A stretch of 64,000 nt of DNA from Panorpa germanica. Lineage: Eukaryota; Arthropoda; Insecta; Mecoptera; Panorpidae. The stretch lies in assembly GCA_963678705.1 (NCBI GenBank), contig OY783207.1, positions 21,550,001 through 21,614,000 on the forward strand. Direction: 5' to 3'. Both the position numbers and the translations under genes were made by a program. Under the pieces are notes generated by a model. That model was given only the letters and a program-made list of their open reading frames with translations. It made no database searches and was not told the DNA's origin. Shown here one piece after another: positions 12,358 to 24,755 of this stretch; the stretch's first letter is position 1, and the number at the start of each line of letters is the position of its first letter.

Positions 12358-12795
12358 GTAAGATCCCAGAGCCTATGGCGGAAGTTAGGTCCCACGGGTG
12401 AGGTCCAGCAATAGCGAATGTTGGTTTTTCACAATATTCTGTAAATAAATATAAAAACCAAACTACTGAGATATCCGAGGTGGCCGGTGTGCTTAGTGAT
12501 AGACAGGTAATAAATTGTAAATATGTAAATTGTAAATGAAATGTATTAACAAGCGCGAAAAAAGGGTCGTTGTCCTAAGAAGCCCGTAAATTATTAATAA
12601 TAAAAATATATAAAAACCAGCTATCATACTTTCATGCAGGTTTATATGTACCTTTTGGACCTACTACCTGTTAAAAGGCCCACTTTTAAAGTAGCAAGTA
12701 CACATACGTTCTTAACTACATATTACATTACTTAATCACAAAACTCAATTTTGCTAAAACGACGTAGATCTAGGGGCTCTGGAATCTTGGATTAT
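12358..12795. mobile_element. probable MITE with AGATCCCAGAGCC ends
   Basis: The left end AAGATCCCAGAGCCTATGG (about 12361) is mirrored by AGGGGCTCTGGAATCTTGGA at about 12772-12791. A related solo terminus, GAGATCCCAAAGCCGGTAG, lies at 63757. There is no coding sequence. Confidence 0.5.
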
Positions 12796-15700
12796 TATAG
12801 TTATCAAAAATAAGCAGTATAAGAAAAATTGTAGACAGTAGATAAAATAAATTATTACAATTGTATGCTTTGATGTGGATATTTCTTCATTAGATTATAA
12901 AATATACAATATGTTTTAATATCTCATTTATTATACAACACATGTAGTACATTAACAATATAGCTGTCACTTTAAGGCTTCTTCTATCGCAGTGTACTGA
13001 GTAGCTAACAAAGATGAAATATATCTATCCAGTACAAAATATAGTGATAGATTATTCAACCATCCCAATGCGTTGGCGAATCAACTGAACGTGTGTGAGA
13101 ACAGGGAACCCTGCAGATTAAGGCGATATCAACCAGTAGACTTAGCTTTAGGTCCTCGATAGGGAATAGTGTACAGTGTATGACATATTATACTAGTTTA
13201 TTGTATATAAAAACAAGAGGGCATTCACTGGAATGTTTCTCTTACATGCCTTAATTAATTAATCATGTAAGAAGCTTATTGCCTACTTAGGCAGATTGCT
13301 GAAACCATAGGAGAAATAAAAAAAAAAAAAAAAACTGAGTAGCTGAACACGTGGCAAACTCACGTGGTCTGTTTGAGCATAAACAAGAGCTGACATTGTT
13401 TTAACTCGATAACGGCAGATTATTGTGGGATCAGATAGTGGGCAGATAGGGAACAACACACATATTACACGAATTGATGTAGAATGAAACGCTCGTTTTG
13501 GCGTGTGACGCCGCGACGTTATCAACGTCTTTAGAGTGATAAAGTTATCAGAGCTAAGCAAACCACAGTGATTACTCCAAATTAGCAGATTGTAATTAGG
13601 TATAAACGATTTAAACGTTTGATTGGTCTTATCAAAAACACTGCTATTATAATCTGATTATTCATAATACTTAAGTGCCTGTGTAAGAACTCCATAATTC
13701 GTGTTTCAAATAAAATATAATACCGCGATAAACACAAATATTTAGACAAAACTAGCGGAATGAAACACATAATATGGATCTTAAACGAAGCTCTTCAAAG
13801 ACACTTAACTTAACACATGGCAGTAGCGTAGCTGAAAATTTCACGCCCCTATGCAAGTTCATTTTTCCCACAATCTGTTATATAGGGGGACGTTACATCG
13901 AGGTTATGTAAAAATTAAAATTCTATTTTTTCGCTATTATATTTTCAAATTGACTTTTGCATCTTCTTTATGCTCATTGCAGTACTTTGGTCATGTTATT
14001 TCTTTTATTATCTTTCATAGGTATAATTGTTATAGATAAGAAATCCTTCTACCTCGTTCATGTTCATGCCCACGATCTGTACTAGAGAAATAAAACAATC
14101 GAACGAAACTGGCGGTAAATCCAGAACTCTAACAATTGAGTTATTCCAGTCAGTGTTTAATTTACAGCTACAGTCGAAGACATAACCGTTTTTAAATAAG
14201 TTAATTTGAATAAAGGCGGTGTATTTGTATTCTATATGTACTCGTATATTTCAGTTTTTCTCTTAATCAGATTTGATTTCAAATATCTTTAACCCGAAAT
14301 AACAACGATTTGCGATAGGGGTTCTTTTCTGTACTTCTGAAGTCATATCATTATTTATGTTAAAGTAGGAGCCCAGGTAAATAAACCTTTTCGAAATTAA
14401 TGATTCCAAAGCCACGGAGATTATACTACAACTATACCGGTTGCTATATATAGTTATCGCAATAGTAAGTTAACTTAGAGTTAGTTAAATTACAGTTAAA
14501 AAGAAATAACGGTAAATCATTCTACCGACCTTAGAATACGAACTAAATCGGCCGTTAACAGATTTGCCGTTTTTTATCTTTAGCTGTTCAACTTAACTAA
14601 CTATTACGTTAACTATAAGTACAGCAATGGCTTCAAGTGCAATACCTACCTGCACTTAGTTTTATAAGGTTTCAATATTGACTAAAATCGTTTTGTTTAT
14701 CGAGTCTAAACAAAAATAAAAATGATTTTTTTTCTAAATACAATAAGTTAAAATATTAAAGCGATATTCGATTTTAATTAGCTTATTCAACAACTAAAAC
14801 ATTGAAACTCTTTGTCTTCTAATCGTAGTCCGAAAAAGGCAAAACTGTAAATTGCAGGCCAAATAGTCACACAACGGGATCACGAACGTGGACACCATCA
14901 CAATATTCAATAAGTCTTGTTCCCTCAGGAACTACGTAGGGTATTCTAGTCCACGCTACCCTAAATATTATATTGTGAGATCCAATAACAAAAGCAATGC
15001 CTTTTGTGTATCTAACATCAGAGGTTCATTTGAACGGGTCCAGTTTAATATTACAAACACTAAAAAGGTTTTTGAGACGCATTGTTGCCTCTAACCTTAT
15101 AAGATGAGGTGAAAGGTCCACATCACATAATTCGAATTGAATTAAATACAGTTCATTCTATAGTTCATACCAGTCTTTACTAAAGCCCCCATACACACTC
15201 GAATATGTTGGGTTGCAACTGGCTCGACCAACACCAAGTGGATGAACATGGTGAGAAAGGCAATTTGACGATCACTCTGCTTCATATGCCATCCCACGAA
15301 CTTATTTTGTAATATGTTAGCTACTGGAGTTAAAGAGAACTAGAATGTTGACTCACATTTTCTCAATTTCACTCTTTAATATTTATATTTTTTTGCGCCG
15401 CAGTTTGAAACCTACACACAAAGTAAAAGCCATTAAATTATTCTATGAAAAAAATGAAACAAAAGAAACATAAAAATCCGTTATTACGTTGCCATCATAA
15501 GTAATGCAACCACGTGGCACGTGGTGGTTGTTGTGGTGGTGGCGTGAGCGAAGGCGTGCAATTGGATTCTAGACAAATTGATTCCAGGTCAATCAACGCA
15601 ATACTTTCCCTTCGCGGTAGAGGGGTGCGCGGAAGTGGCCGCACTTTTACCTAAATGACTTTGTAACGAGAACATTCCATGTACGAATGATATTACTGTC

Positions 15701-16299
15701 AATTCGGAATTTGGTAAACACTTAAACGACGAGCAAAAACTGCTTAGTTAGGAAATCCTACTGGCGATCCTTTTATTGTTTTATTACTTTAGAAATATCT
15801 TATAGATAAATGCATGGTGAGAAAATGACTCTTGAAGTTGACCGATTGATAGACCGTTTCGGACTCGTGGTGAATAAAATATTTCACATAGTGAACAATG
15901 AAAGTGAATGAGAAGCATATACATTTGACGTGTGATTGCACTGTCCTTTTTTACTAACATAAAGTGTGACAAAACGTGACAAGTAGGAAGAAGGGAAGAG
16001 TAGTAATGAGCTTAGTGACATAACAGCTAATCTGAAATTCTACCAACAAAAAGAAAAAACAAGACCAAAATGTACAATTATAACTAAATTCAATTTATTA
16101 CATGTGGGGGCTTAATTCTTTGTTAAATGTGATTAAAAGTTATGTCATAACAGAGGGGTGGGGTTCACAATGTGTGACATAAAAGGAGGGAACGGGGTTA
16201 GAAAAAAAAGAATTTTATGTGGCCTAATTTATGGATGACTTCTAATTCTGTTACATTGTCATGATATAAAAGCAAAAGACATTAAAAAAAAATTTCTAG
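12796..16299. other. long non-coding stretch with one fold-back
   Basis: No gene is recognised. The only structure seen is an imperfect inverted repeat at 14446-14617: the left arm contains AGTTAACTTAGAGTTAGTTA and the right arm contains its imperfect complement CAACTTAACTAACTATTACG. A solo terminus CATACACACTCGAATATGTT lies at 15190. Poly-A and poly-T tracts occur at 13320-13336 and elsewhere. Confidence 0.4.
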
Positions 16300-16337
16300 G
16301 TTTGGTTGTTATTAAGTTAAATTGATTATATATATAT

Positions 16338-16684
16338 ACTAGCTGTCCCGGCCACGCGTTGCTGTGACTAACGTTTTTGTCATATTACATTACATAGCGC
16401 CATCTATTGAATATTTACTCAATCTAGTCAACAGAATATTTACTCAATCTAGTCAACAGATGTCGCCATCATCGTCGCCAGATGTCATCGTTTGGAGCTA
16501 ACAGATAATTAATAGACAAATAATTTGCAATAAGATAATATTGCAATCAAAAATTGAGATGTAAGCTATCCTATCTTTCAAGTTGGATCAAACTGCACAC
16601 GGTGTACAAATTTGATTAAAATCGGTTAAGTAGTTTAGGAGTCCATCGCGGACGAACAACGTGACACGTAATTTATATATATTA
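16338..16684 (+). mobile_element. retroelement-like insert (CTAGCTGTCCCGG type)
   Basis: It starts ACTAGCTGTCCCGGCCACGC and ends with CATCGCGGACGAACAACGTG followed by TAATTTATATATATTAAGAT. This start and the TTAAAATCGGTTAAGTAGTT segment belong to a non-coding repeat type that I recall as common in insect genomes, usually with a simple AT tail. It also contains a short internal duplication, ATATTTACTCAATCTAGTCA, near 16410 and 16435. The exact family is not determined. Confidence 0.55.

Positions 16685-16685
<1 letters not shown>

Positions 16686-16743
<58 letters not shown>
16686..16743. repeat. (TA)n microsatellite
   Basis: About 29 uninterrupted TA units form the tail of the inserted element. 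Open frames here that encode alternating Tyr-Ile are an artefact of the repeat. Confidence 0.95.
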
Positions 16744-16747
<4 letters not shown>

Positions 16748-16875
16748 ATCATAAATTTATTAGGCAGCGATGTTATACACATATATAGACTGCAACACCA
16801 CAACATAGCAGAAGGGCAGATAAGATTCAGTATCGAAAATAGACCGACGTTAAATAAGTTAAATAAAAAAAAATC

Positions 16876-18239
16876 TTTTACTAATATATTCATTTAGTTT
16901 TTAACATTATAAAATTAAACTTTAAAAAATTTACGTCTAAAGATAAAATTTGTTATGTAATCTTACATTATGTTAACCAAAAAAAATTATGTAAAATGTA
17001 AACTTTATTTTGTTAAATATACCTTACATTTACTTAACTATTTTTAGCAGGATAATATATACAACACATTTTAGGTATTGTAAATTTTTAATCAAACTTA
17101 TGTGTTGCTTCTGAAATCGAAGACTTTAATTTTAGTAATTTACATACACATTATAATAATTACACTGTTTAACTTAAATCATACTATCTTACCTGAAATC
17201 AGAGAAACGACATTTAATGGTTATAATTTAAATTGTCAATTCCTTTTTATCTAATTTTATGCACAGTGAGTTCTATCGACTCCAAATGAAAATAGGTATA
17301 ACTAATATATACCGTTAGCTCATCTGACCAGAATACAGTAATAATATCTCTGGTCAGTGTTACCAATTAAAGAAATATAATTTCTTTACATATATAAATA
17401 TCAGAAATCTTAATTTCTGCAAAATTTCAGCATAGATTGTCACCATTTTTCTAATAGTTGATAATCACCAACTGCCAGGCGTTTACAGTAGCTGCAACAC
17501 AATTTGTTCACGTGGAATAGTACAGGCTATAGTCGTATCGTATGTTCGTATTTTGGGCCATGTTTATTTTATAGTTATCGATTAGCCTTTATAAGTACCT
17601 GCCCATTCTCCTGTCACTAGTAGGATGTACCCCGGCACGCGTTCATTAGCCACCGACGCGGCCTCCTGGAGGACCGATATATCTGTGTATTGTCGCACAA
17701 GTTTACTTGTCACGACATGCAGCCCCCCTTTTGATGTTTTTATGTTATTTATTAATACAGATTAGCTGGGGACCAAAACACAGAGCAACAAACAACTCGG
17801 CCTGGAGCACTAGGTCGCAATAGAGCGATTGCATGGCTTACCACATACCACCCAATGGAAAATGCTTTCATTTCCCATGTTGGTAATTGACCGCTAAAAC
17901 TAATTACCAAATACTCCATGCTACACTAACACCCCCCCCCCCTCTTCATCCACTGAGGGGACGTCAAACGATAAACATTACATTAGAAGTAAAACTGAAA
18001 AGGAAATGCAAACAAACATTGATAAACATTAGTAAATTCCAAAACACACACACACAATGTTGTTTGTTTGATTATTAATTTATTCACAAATAATGTAAAG
18101 CACTGTGATGTGCGTGACGTGACGTGACGTGACCGTGGTCTTACTGCCTGGGGGGAGATTACTGGGTCGTGCTTTTTATTTACGTTGAAGTATTGTTGAA
18201 AAATTCAGTTCCACTACATTTATATAATTCAGTTGTGCT
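16876..18239. other. non-coding stretch, no gene seen
   Basis: AT-rich sequence without recognisable genes. A C-run lies at 17931-17942 and a short GTGAC/GACGT tandem at 18109-18132 (GTGCGTGACGTGACGTGACG). Confidence 0.35.
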
Positions 18240-19165
18240 TAATTACATATTATCTACTCCTTCTCACTCCTTCCAAAAGAAACAATAAAAATACAAGCAA
18301 AACAGATACATTTAAACCTCTATTGCTTCTCTTTCTTCCTGCTATTCCATCTTCTGTTTCTAATCTGTCCTTCGTTCTCTTTCCTCGCTCCTTCTCTCTA
18401 TCTCCGCCATCCACCGCTTCCCTTCACTGCCTCCCTTTAATAACTGCACAATCTTCTTTTCACTATTTACTATTTTCTCATATGAATACTTAATCTATCC
18501 TCAGCAGCACACTCTGCATATCCTTTGCTCTCTATTTTCCCAGTATCTGCTGACTTTCTGTTCGTTACTCAATCTAAATCTTGCGATTTTTCTTATGTTT
18601 CTTGTGTATTTTTCTCGTATGTATTCCGCTATCTCTCTCTCACAAATCCTTTTCTATCTTTCATTGTATTTGCTATTATTAATTTTTTCCATTCTTTCTT
18701 GCTGCTGTATATCTCTGTATCTGCTCATTAGCTTCTCTTCCACACTTGTGCCTTCTTCTGTTGCCATTCCTTTCAAAGTACTCCTTTCATCTTTTCGTTT
18801 CTCCTCCTCCCTCTCCTTTCTACTCTTCTCCATTATTTTCGTTAGGAAATCGCCTTCATCATTTCTTATTTTCTCCTCGAATTCACTTCTTCCTGCTTCT
18901 ATTCTTATCCTGTCTCATTTTAACTCCTTCATTACCATATATCCCGATGTGCACCTGTCCAGCTCTAGTATCTTTCCTGGATTTTTTCCAATTTCGTCTG
19001 CTCTATCCCACTCCATATCTCTGCTTCGTACAGCATCATGCTCTATCAAACATCTCTTTTTTATATCCGCAAGAAAACACATTTTCCCCTACTCTCTACA
19101 CCTTTCTCATCACTAAATCCGCCTTCTTCGCTACCTCCCTTATCTGCGCCTGTTCTCCGTTGGTC
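18240..19165 (-). pseudogene. degenerate LINE ORF2 3' end
   Basis: On the minus strand the sequence reads as the C-terminal part of a non-LTR retrotransposon polyprotein. It includes a decayed motif around LEKIQERY (about 18960-18985), a purine-rich charged linker, then FRLSNEQKVSRYWENRE and the start of the cysteine motif RICRVC near 18520. Stops and frameshifts break every frame. The same DNA, shorter, lies in a spastin intron at 57435-57990, where the motif is better kept (CRMCGTEIEILEHIMFSC). The long CT-rich plus-strand frames across this region are antisense artefacts. From memory, this type of ORF2 tail is common in Hymenoptera and some other insects. Confidence 0.7.
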
Positions 19166-19267
19166 TTTTAAACGTGTACCTTAGATACCTAAATTCCTCG
19201 ACCTCCTCAGTATCATCTACTTTAAATTTAAAATATAGCGGGCCGATCCTCGAAGCAGCGCTATATT

Positions 19268-19412
19268 TTCTGGGTTTGATTGTTATCAAAATGAAATTGG
19301 TTATATGCTCTTATATTTATAAAACTTATAAAGGACACATAAATACCGCAAACATTAAAGGAGGTCGTTACTTTTTAAGATCAACGTTAAATAAATATAA
19401 AATTAAATACTG
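19268..19412 (+). repeat. diverged SINE body, copy a
   Basis: It contains GGGTTTGATTGTTATCAAAATGAA and ends with GATCAACGTTAAATAAATAT, matching in order the start and end of the SINE body at 22340-22500 but with heavy divergence. Confidence 0.5.
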
Positions 19413-19519
19413 AATAACTACAACCTCAAATTGATTTTTTTATGAAATAGTTTTTCCTTATCGTAAAATTTAAAATGACATAACATGACTAAAGAAATTT
19501 CACTTTAAGAATTATGTAA

Positions 19520-19700
19520 ACTAAAATGTTATGTAAATTAAATTGATTATGTACATACATAATTAGGAAGCAGTGTGCCTCACAAATATGAGGCTACAAT
19601 ACCATAAATACTGCCAATAAAGTAGGATATCGTCGGTGATAGGTCTTAGCAGCAAAAATAGGCCGACGTTAAATAAATTGAATTAAAAAAATATCGTTAA
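19520..19700 (+). repeat. diverged SINE body, copy b
   Basis: It contains AAATTGATTATGTACATACA, AGGAAGCAGTGTGCCTCACA, GTAGGATATCGTCGGTGATA and a GGCCGACGTTAAATAAATTG end followed by an A-rich tail, all in SINE order. No tRNA-like head is visible in front of it. Confidence 0.65.
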
Positions 19701-19904
19701 TTAAATAATCGCTAGAAAAATGATTTTCTTGAGAACTTCCTTAAAGCAAGAAAAACAAACACAACCATATAAATGTTATGCGTTTGTATAGAAATATACA
19801 TATTTACGAATAAATCGTCCACATTTCCAGAATTAATTTATTTAATATGAAAAAGAAAATAACATAGCGATAAGAATGAAGGCCGTGACCTTGATTTAAA
19901 TTAA

Positions 19905-20075
19905 TTCGTATTCAAGGTGACATCCGCCGCCCGTCGAGGACCAGGGTCCAGGGTCCAGGTCGTTACGTTCTTCACCTTCGCGAGAATGTCTGCGACCCGC
20001 ACCCACCGCACGTCTAACGCACCGGTATGCGGAATGAAGGGGGGTGTCCAACCGTCGCCCTCACCTTGATTTAGA
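19905..20075. promoter_or_regulatory. CG-rich block of unknown role
   Basis: GC-rich and CpG-rich island in AT-rich DNA, with a 7-bp tandem (CCAGGGT, three units, about 19941-19961). It is flanked by similar motifs: GTGACCTTGATTT on the left and CTCACCTTGATTT on the right. A minus-strand frame is open across it (19901-20086) but shows no family motif. It may be a 5' exon, promoter or element fragment. Confidence 0.3.
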
Positions 20076-20321
20076 AAGCAACACAAACCGAGAGTCGTCT
20101 CATAGTAAGAGAAGCCATGGAATTTTCCGCGACGTTGGGTTACTAATTGTCTTAATCACATTCGCCAAATCGAGTGGATAGAGGAGGAGGTGGGGCTGAT
20201 AATAGATGGAAAATTATCATCGGTTTTATCTGTTAAAGATCACAGTATATCTGACCGTCTAAAAAAATGTCCAGCTTTTTCTCTGAATAATTTTAATAAT
20301 CTAACTCCTACTCCCAGTGTA

Positions 20322-20948
20322 AATGGGCTTGTGTCCTCATTTTTTAGTGGTCGATTTTTTATATATTGATTGAAATTTATGTTAATAAATGTGTATTGGC
20401 GTATCTATTTTATTAAATATCTAAATGTTCACGGAGATATAGGAATTAAAAGTTTGAATTGTAGTTTTAGCGCTAGAAATGGTCGGCCATATTTTTATGA
20501 CGTGAAATGCATTTTAACGTCAGTTATTTGTTGAGTAGGTCAGTGCTGTGGTAATGTTTTGTAGCTGTTGGTAGTCAAATAATCAATTCAAGTCAAAGAA
20601 TAATAAGTTTTTGTTTTATTTATATTAATAATATTGAAATTTTATTGTTCCTTGAAATAGCTGTAAATAATATTTGATATTTTGATATATAAATACATAT
20701 AGCAGAGATTTATGAGCTGTAAGGTTAGTAATCTTACACAAGGATTGTGATGTCACATGCATTTGGAATGTGTACAACGTTGAATCCCTTTAGTAATTAA
20801 AGAGACAAAATGACTTTTTTAATTGTTAATATCTCTTAACATATAAGGAGTTATTAAAAAATAATTGAACATTTGAGGTTCTAGTAACCCACTTTATCAA
20901 TATATAGTACACTTTTATATAAATTAAGACATAGGACACAATCCCATT
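20322..20948 (-). mobile_element. MITE, ATGGGCTTGTGTCC family, full-length
   Basis: It begins AATGGGCTTGTGTCCTCATT and ends CATAGGACACAATCCCATT, 627 bp in reverse orientation relative to 48914-49544. All internal landmarks are present: TTTTAGCGCTAGAAATGGTC, the GTAGGTCAGTGCTGTGGTAA block, ACAAGGATTGTGATGTCACA and ACCCACTTTATCAATATATA. There is a short deletion around 20620-20630. Confidence 0.93.
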
Positions 20949-22259
20949 CAAGCCGGTGTCTAACTTTGTACATTTTTTTCGACTACTACCCAGCATCGCT
21001 TGCCCGAACTAATCTTATTCATTTTTTGTCTCCGTCAATGTTAATCAAACATCAACATTTAATCAAAAGATGGACCTTCTAACGTTCAATTGTTCGCGGA
21101 TTAACATTTTTATTTGATTTATTCAAAATAAATACAATCGGTCATTCAGGCGCTGATCCCATTGCACTACGCTTGATCTCTTTGTTGAAATCCCGGAGCA
21201 ATGCCCTTCAGTAGCTGTAGAACCATTGTGAACGTAGGCTAAAAGGTAGTTCCCGTAGCCCGTAGCGCGTATCCCGTAGCCCGTAGCTCCGTATAAAGTC
21301 GTGCTACACAGTTACGGCGTAATAGCCATTCGAACGTTGTCGGGCATCATCGGGTCCCGTACGGGAAATGGAAAGTTCTGGAGTCCCATTCCAATATAAC
21401 CCTTACACACACACACATACACAATAAAATATTGCATGATGGGTAATTATTATACAATGTTCACCAAAGTAACACAATTGTTCTTATTTGTTTGAACATT
21501 CCGTTCGGTTTATAGAAATGGGAAAATAATGATTAATAATTTTCCTGGAATTGAAATAACAAACAGGATGTAATTCGGGAAATTCCAAACTGTTTTCCTT
21601 GAGTGTTGATCTCATTGAAGAAAACAAACAAAATGTCAGATTACTTGAAATATTTTAACTGTTCTATAAATATTATTGATAGGTGATTCAGTAAGCCCCC
21701 TCATATTCCCCACGCACTCCTCCTCATAGACTGAAGAGTTCAATTATTGACGATCCGAGTCAAAATACAAGCGAATGTTAAACTTTATCCTCGTTCTAAT
21801 TATAATTCGTAACAAAGTTATATCATGGATGTATTTGTAACATGTACTTAGCCCGCATTGTAAGTCAGGTACCGTGTAATCAATTAACATCACTAATTAG
21901 CTATAGTTTTACTTTATTACAAGTACGTTATGAAGAGAATTGCTATGCTCTCTTTCATGGCCTTAGCAAAACCTTATTAATGGGCCCCAAACTTCAGTTC
22001 AAGCAAAGCAATGGCTTGGCAACTGTTTTATCAGATTTGTCCATTGTTTTGAAAATCACAAAAGTAGCGTTACTGAAATTACTGTAACTCATAAACTAAT
22101 GGCCAGAATGTCAAGAAATTTTAACACATATCGTTTGAAGGTTGGCACTATCTAAAAATCATGTGGATTTGTTAAAAGTGGTCACTTTGTCAATCCATCT
22201 ATATCTCATCCTACGAACTTATTGAATGATGTGTTATATTACTAAGAAGTATTTTGTTC
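20949..22259. other. non-coding stretch with CGTAGC array
   Basis: No gene is seen. The notable structure is the tandem-like run at 21248-21290 (CCCGTAGCCCGTAGCGCGTA and following). CA-repeats lie at 21408-21424. Confidence 0.4.
21248..21290 (+). repeat. CGTAG-core short tandem array
   Basis: Five CGTAGC-like units at 7-9 bp spacing in a CG-rich patch. It shares its core with the arrays at 11309 and 27943. Confidence 0.65.
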
Positions 22260-22500
22260 TCTTTTAATTTGAACATGGGCCTATGAGGTAAAGACGACAC
22301 TGCTGTGTCTTCGGGTTCAATTCCCGGACCAGAGTTATAGTTTCTGTGTTAGGTTGTTATTAAGTTAAATTGATTATGTACACATACATAACAACAAACT
22401 TATTAGGTAGCGGTGTTGTTCACATATATGAGTTCTGGACACCACAAAAACTATCAACATAGTAGGAGGTTGTCGGTAAATAAATTAATTTTAAAAAAAA
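22260..22500 (+). mobile_element. tRNA-derived SINE
   Basis: The head has a pol III B-box-like segment, GGGTTCAATTCCCGGACC, preceded by GTAAAGACGACACTGCTGTG, as in a degenerate tRNA T-arm. The body follows from GTTGTTATTAAGTTAAATTG, through TTATTAGGTAGCGGTGTTGT, to TAGTAGGAGGTTGTCGGTAA and an A-run at 22493. It matches the minus-strand fragment at 48790-48912, which has the same head, and the bodies at 16300, 19268 and 19520. It is not a functional tRNA gene, because no cloverleaf with a plausible anticodon arm is visible. Confidence 0.75.
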
Positions 22501-24502
22501 CCTATAGGATTAGTATACACAGGTAGAATAAAATGTGCAAAATAAGGGAAACTACACGAAAATCTTATTCAGCAATAGCTACGCCTTTTAATATTATCTA
22601 TATGGTTTATGAAAAATATATAACTTGTTTTCTGTAGAAAAATAGAGACCAGTGCTCCCCCTGACAATTTTAAAATAAACTCATGAAAAACTTATCATGA
22701 CACCCTTAAATCGTCTTTTTCAGTGAGCAATACGTAGAAATTCATTTATTTTAGTTTCTACGTAAAATCAATTGTATCTAGTTACAATTTCATTTCAGCG
22801 TGTCAGAAATTACCTTTATTTTTTTAGTCTATCTTTAATTTTCAACAATTAAATTTAAATCTATTTTACCGTTATTGACTTGAACTTAAAAATTACTCAG
22901 ATAATGAGAAAAATCTATCAACCCAGATCTGAGTGCAAAAACCCATGCGTAGGAGCACCACCAACGGCCATTACACTTTCCAAAGTTGAGTGACTGATGG
23001 TACGACATTTGTGTCAACGAAATCATTGGCCCATGTTTCTTTGAGTATAGCCGGCTTCAAACGATGCGGTGAACGTTTGATTCAAACGTTTACCTCCAAC
23101 GTGTGAGTCAAATATTGGAAGATTGACATGGTAAATATCGTGGCACACGGTGGAACGAATGTTTGATCCGATGATTTATTTAATTTATTAATTTGTTAAT
23201 ATTATGGACACTGACACTGTTTAACAAAAACTTTCAAGTAAATAAAGAAACTTTCAAGTATAAACGCTTCCTTTGTTGGACGATTCGTGCAGCAGTGCAT
23301 GTCATGTAGATCAAGTGTGTGGTAAGGGTAGAAAAATCCCTTTTGATGCGAGTCAAAATACCGACAACAGCCCGAACTCTTCCCACTTGAACGTTTAACA
23401 CATGACATTGGATACACTTAGTTCCAGCATCGGCTGCACGGTGCGTCCAACGTTGGAAGGTGTTCGTTGCGTCGTTTGGCGCCGGGTTATGACCAGAGTC
23501 AACGCTGTAACAGTTACTGGTGGCATTTTGGAACATTTTCTTGTACTCGAATTGGAACAATTGAGCGTACGTCACATGCTCATTTTTCAGGACTGTGCTA
23601 CGTCACACACAGCTCACGCAACGGTACAACTGGATGATGTGGCCTCCATGATCCACTGATTTGACTAGATTCGCGAATTTTTGTTCGAATCGATAAGTTT
23701 GGGAAGTTTAGTCTCCCAACTGCGGTTGTTGCGACTTGTTATGATCGTAGTACAAGCGTTTAGCTAAGTAAACACAAATCTCCGACGCCAAACACCAAAC
23801 CCTCCATCCCCCCTTGCCTACGTCGTCCCTCTCCCATAGAACATGCAATTGATGAATTCGACGACTACGTATTCTTCACTCGTTTAAACTATTGCATAAC
23901 AGTAGAAATAGTTAAATGAAAACGTTAAGCTGTTTGACCTTGTTTAACTTAATATAAATTTGAGTAATTTTCTATTTTTAGCAAATTGAGGAAGAAACAA
24001 ATAAAGTATTGGAAGTACTTGTATGCACATTCCAGGATGACACGTAAGCATGTAAGTAAATTATTAGAAATCAAGTTTATGATAGTTTGTAAACACTTAT
24101 CGACTTACAATTTTTGCAACTCTTAGGGGTCCTCCATAAACGACGTGGTTCCATTTGGGCCCCTTCAGAACCACACCCCTTGTTCCATATATAACGTAAT
24201 TTTTTAGTACGAACCGTGTAGGCTATGCCAATTTTTTCGTAATTCACCAACGCGTGAAAAAAATATGTTAAAAAAAAGACAGTGAGCGAAGTGAAATGAT
24301 AGCTAAAAAAATGTGTTGTTCCCAAAAATCCATGATAATTAAAAAAAAAGAAAAGGTCGTTTAATAAGAAAAACTTTAATAAGTAATCAAGCTTTGAATA
24401 AAAGTTTTCAAACTATGGAAATAAATATCCATATGCTGTCACTTATTCTGTAAACTGTGTCCATTCTCCAAAATAAAATAAAAGAAGAAAATGACGTAAC
24501 TT
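22501..24502. other. non-coding stretch, no gene seen
   Basis: Opposed open frames overlap at 23234-23659 in a slightly GC-richer patch with motifs such as TTCAAACGATGCGGTGAACG, but no protein family is recognised. This may be a decayed transposon. Positions 22763-22798 contain one unit (AATCAATTGTATCTAGTTAC and following) similar to the 36-bp repeat at 36763-36906. Confidence 0.4.
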
Positions 24503-24755
24503 CCCAGTAAACAATTTGGTGAAGTGTCCTATTTTGTGACGTTTCTATCACTATTTCACTTCAATTATAGTTCGCATCAACTTTATCTTCATTTGTACTC
24601 CGACAGGTGGAGTGGTTCCGTCATCTGTAGCCGATAAAACAGACATTTCATATGAACGATTGTGAGAAACTGAACTATAAATGAGCTCTTTCATGACAAA
24701 AAAATCATACGCATCTCCAATATGATGTCAAAGTGACTCCAAAATGTTTACTGGG
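24503..24755. mobile_element. MITE, CCCAGTAAAC family, copy 2
   Basis: A 253-bp element from CCCAGTAAACAATTTGGTGA to CCAAAATGTTTACTGGG, an inverted and close relative of 93-346 along its full length. There is no coding sequence. Confidence 0.88.

Larger units (their letters stand above)
16300..16875 (+). mobile_element. SINE body interrupted by another element
   Basis: The sequence GTTGTTATTAAGTTAAATTG at 16306 begins the body of the SINE seen whole at 22260-22500. It is broken at about 16335 and resumes near 16746 (TTTATTAGGCAGCGATGTTA), ending with GACCGACGTTAAATAAGTTA and an A-run at 16870. The insert carries CTAGCTGTCCCGGCCACGCG at its start and a (TA)n tract at its end. Confidence 0.65.

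Noticed and set aside
16588-16897. Open frames with alternating Tyr-Ile on both strands
   Set aside because: They come from the (TA)n microsatellite.
18233-19171. Long overlapping plus-strand frames rich in Ser, Leu and Phe
   Set aside because: They are antisense to a purine-rich, frameshifted LINE ORF2 tail; CT-rich DNA gives few stops.
22290-22320. Possible tRNA gene
   Set aside because: Only the T-arm/B-box is convincing; no acceptor stem pairing or anticodon arm, and SINE body sequence follows.
23234-23659. Opposed frames on both strands that might be a transposase remnant
   Set aside because: No catalytic motif of any transposase family could be seen.
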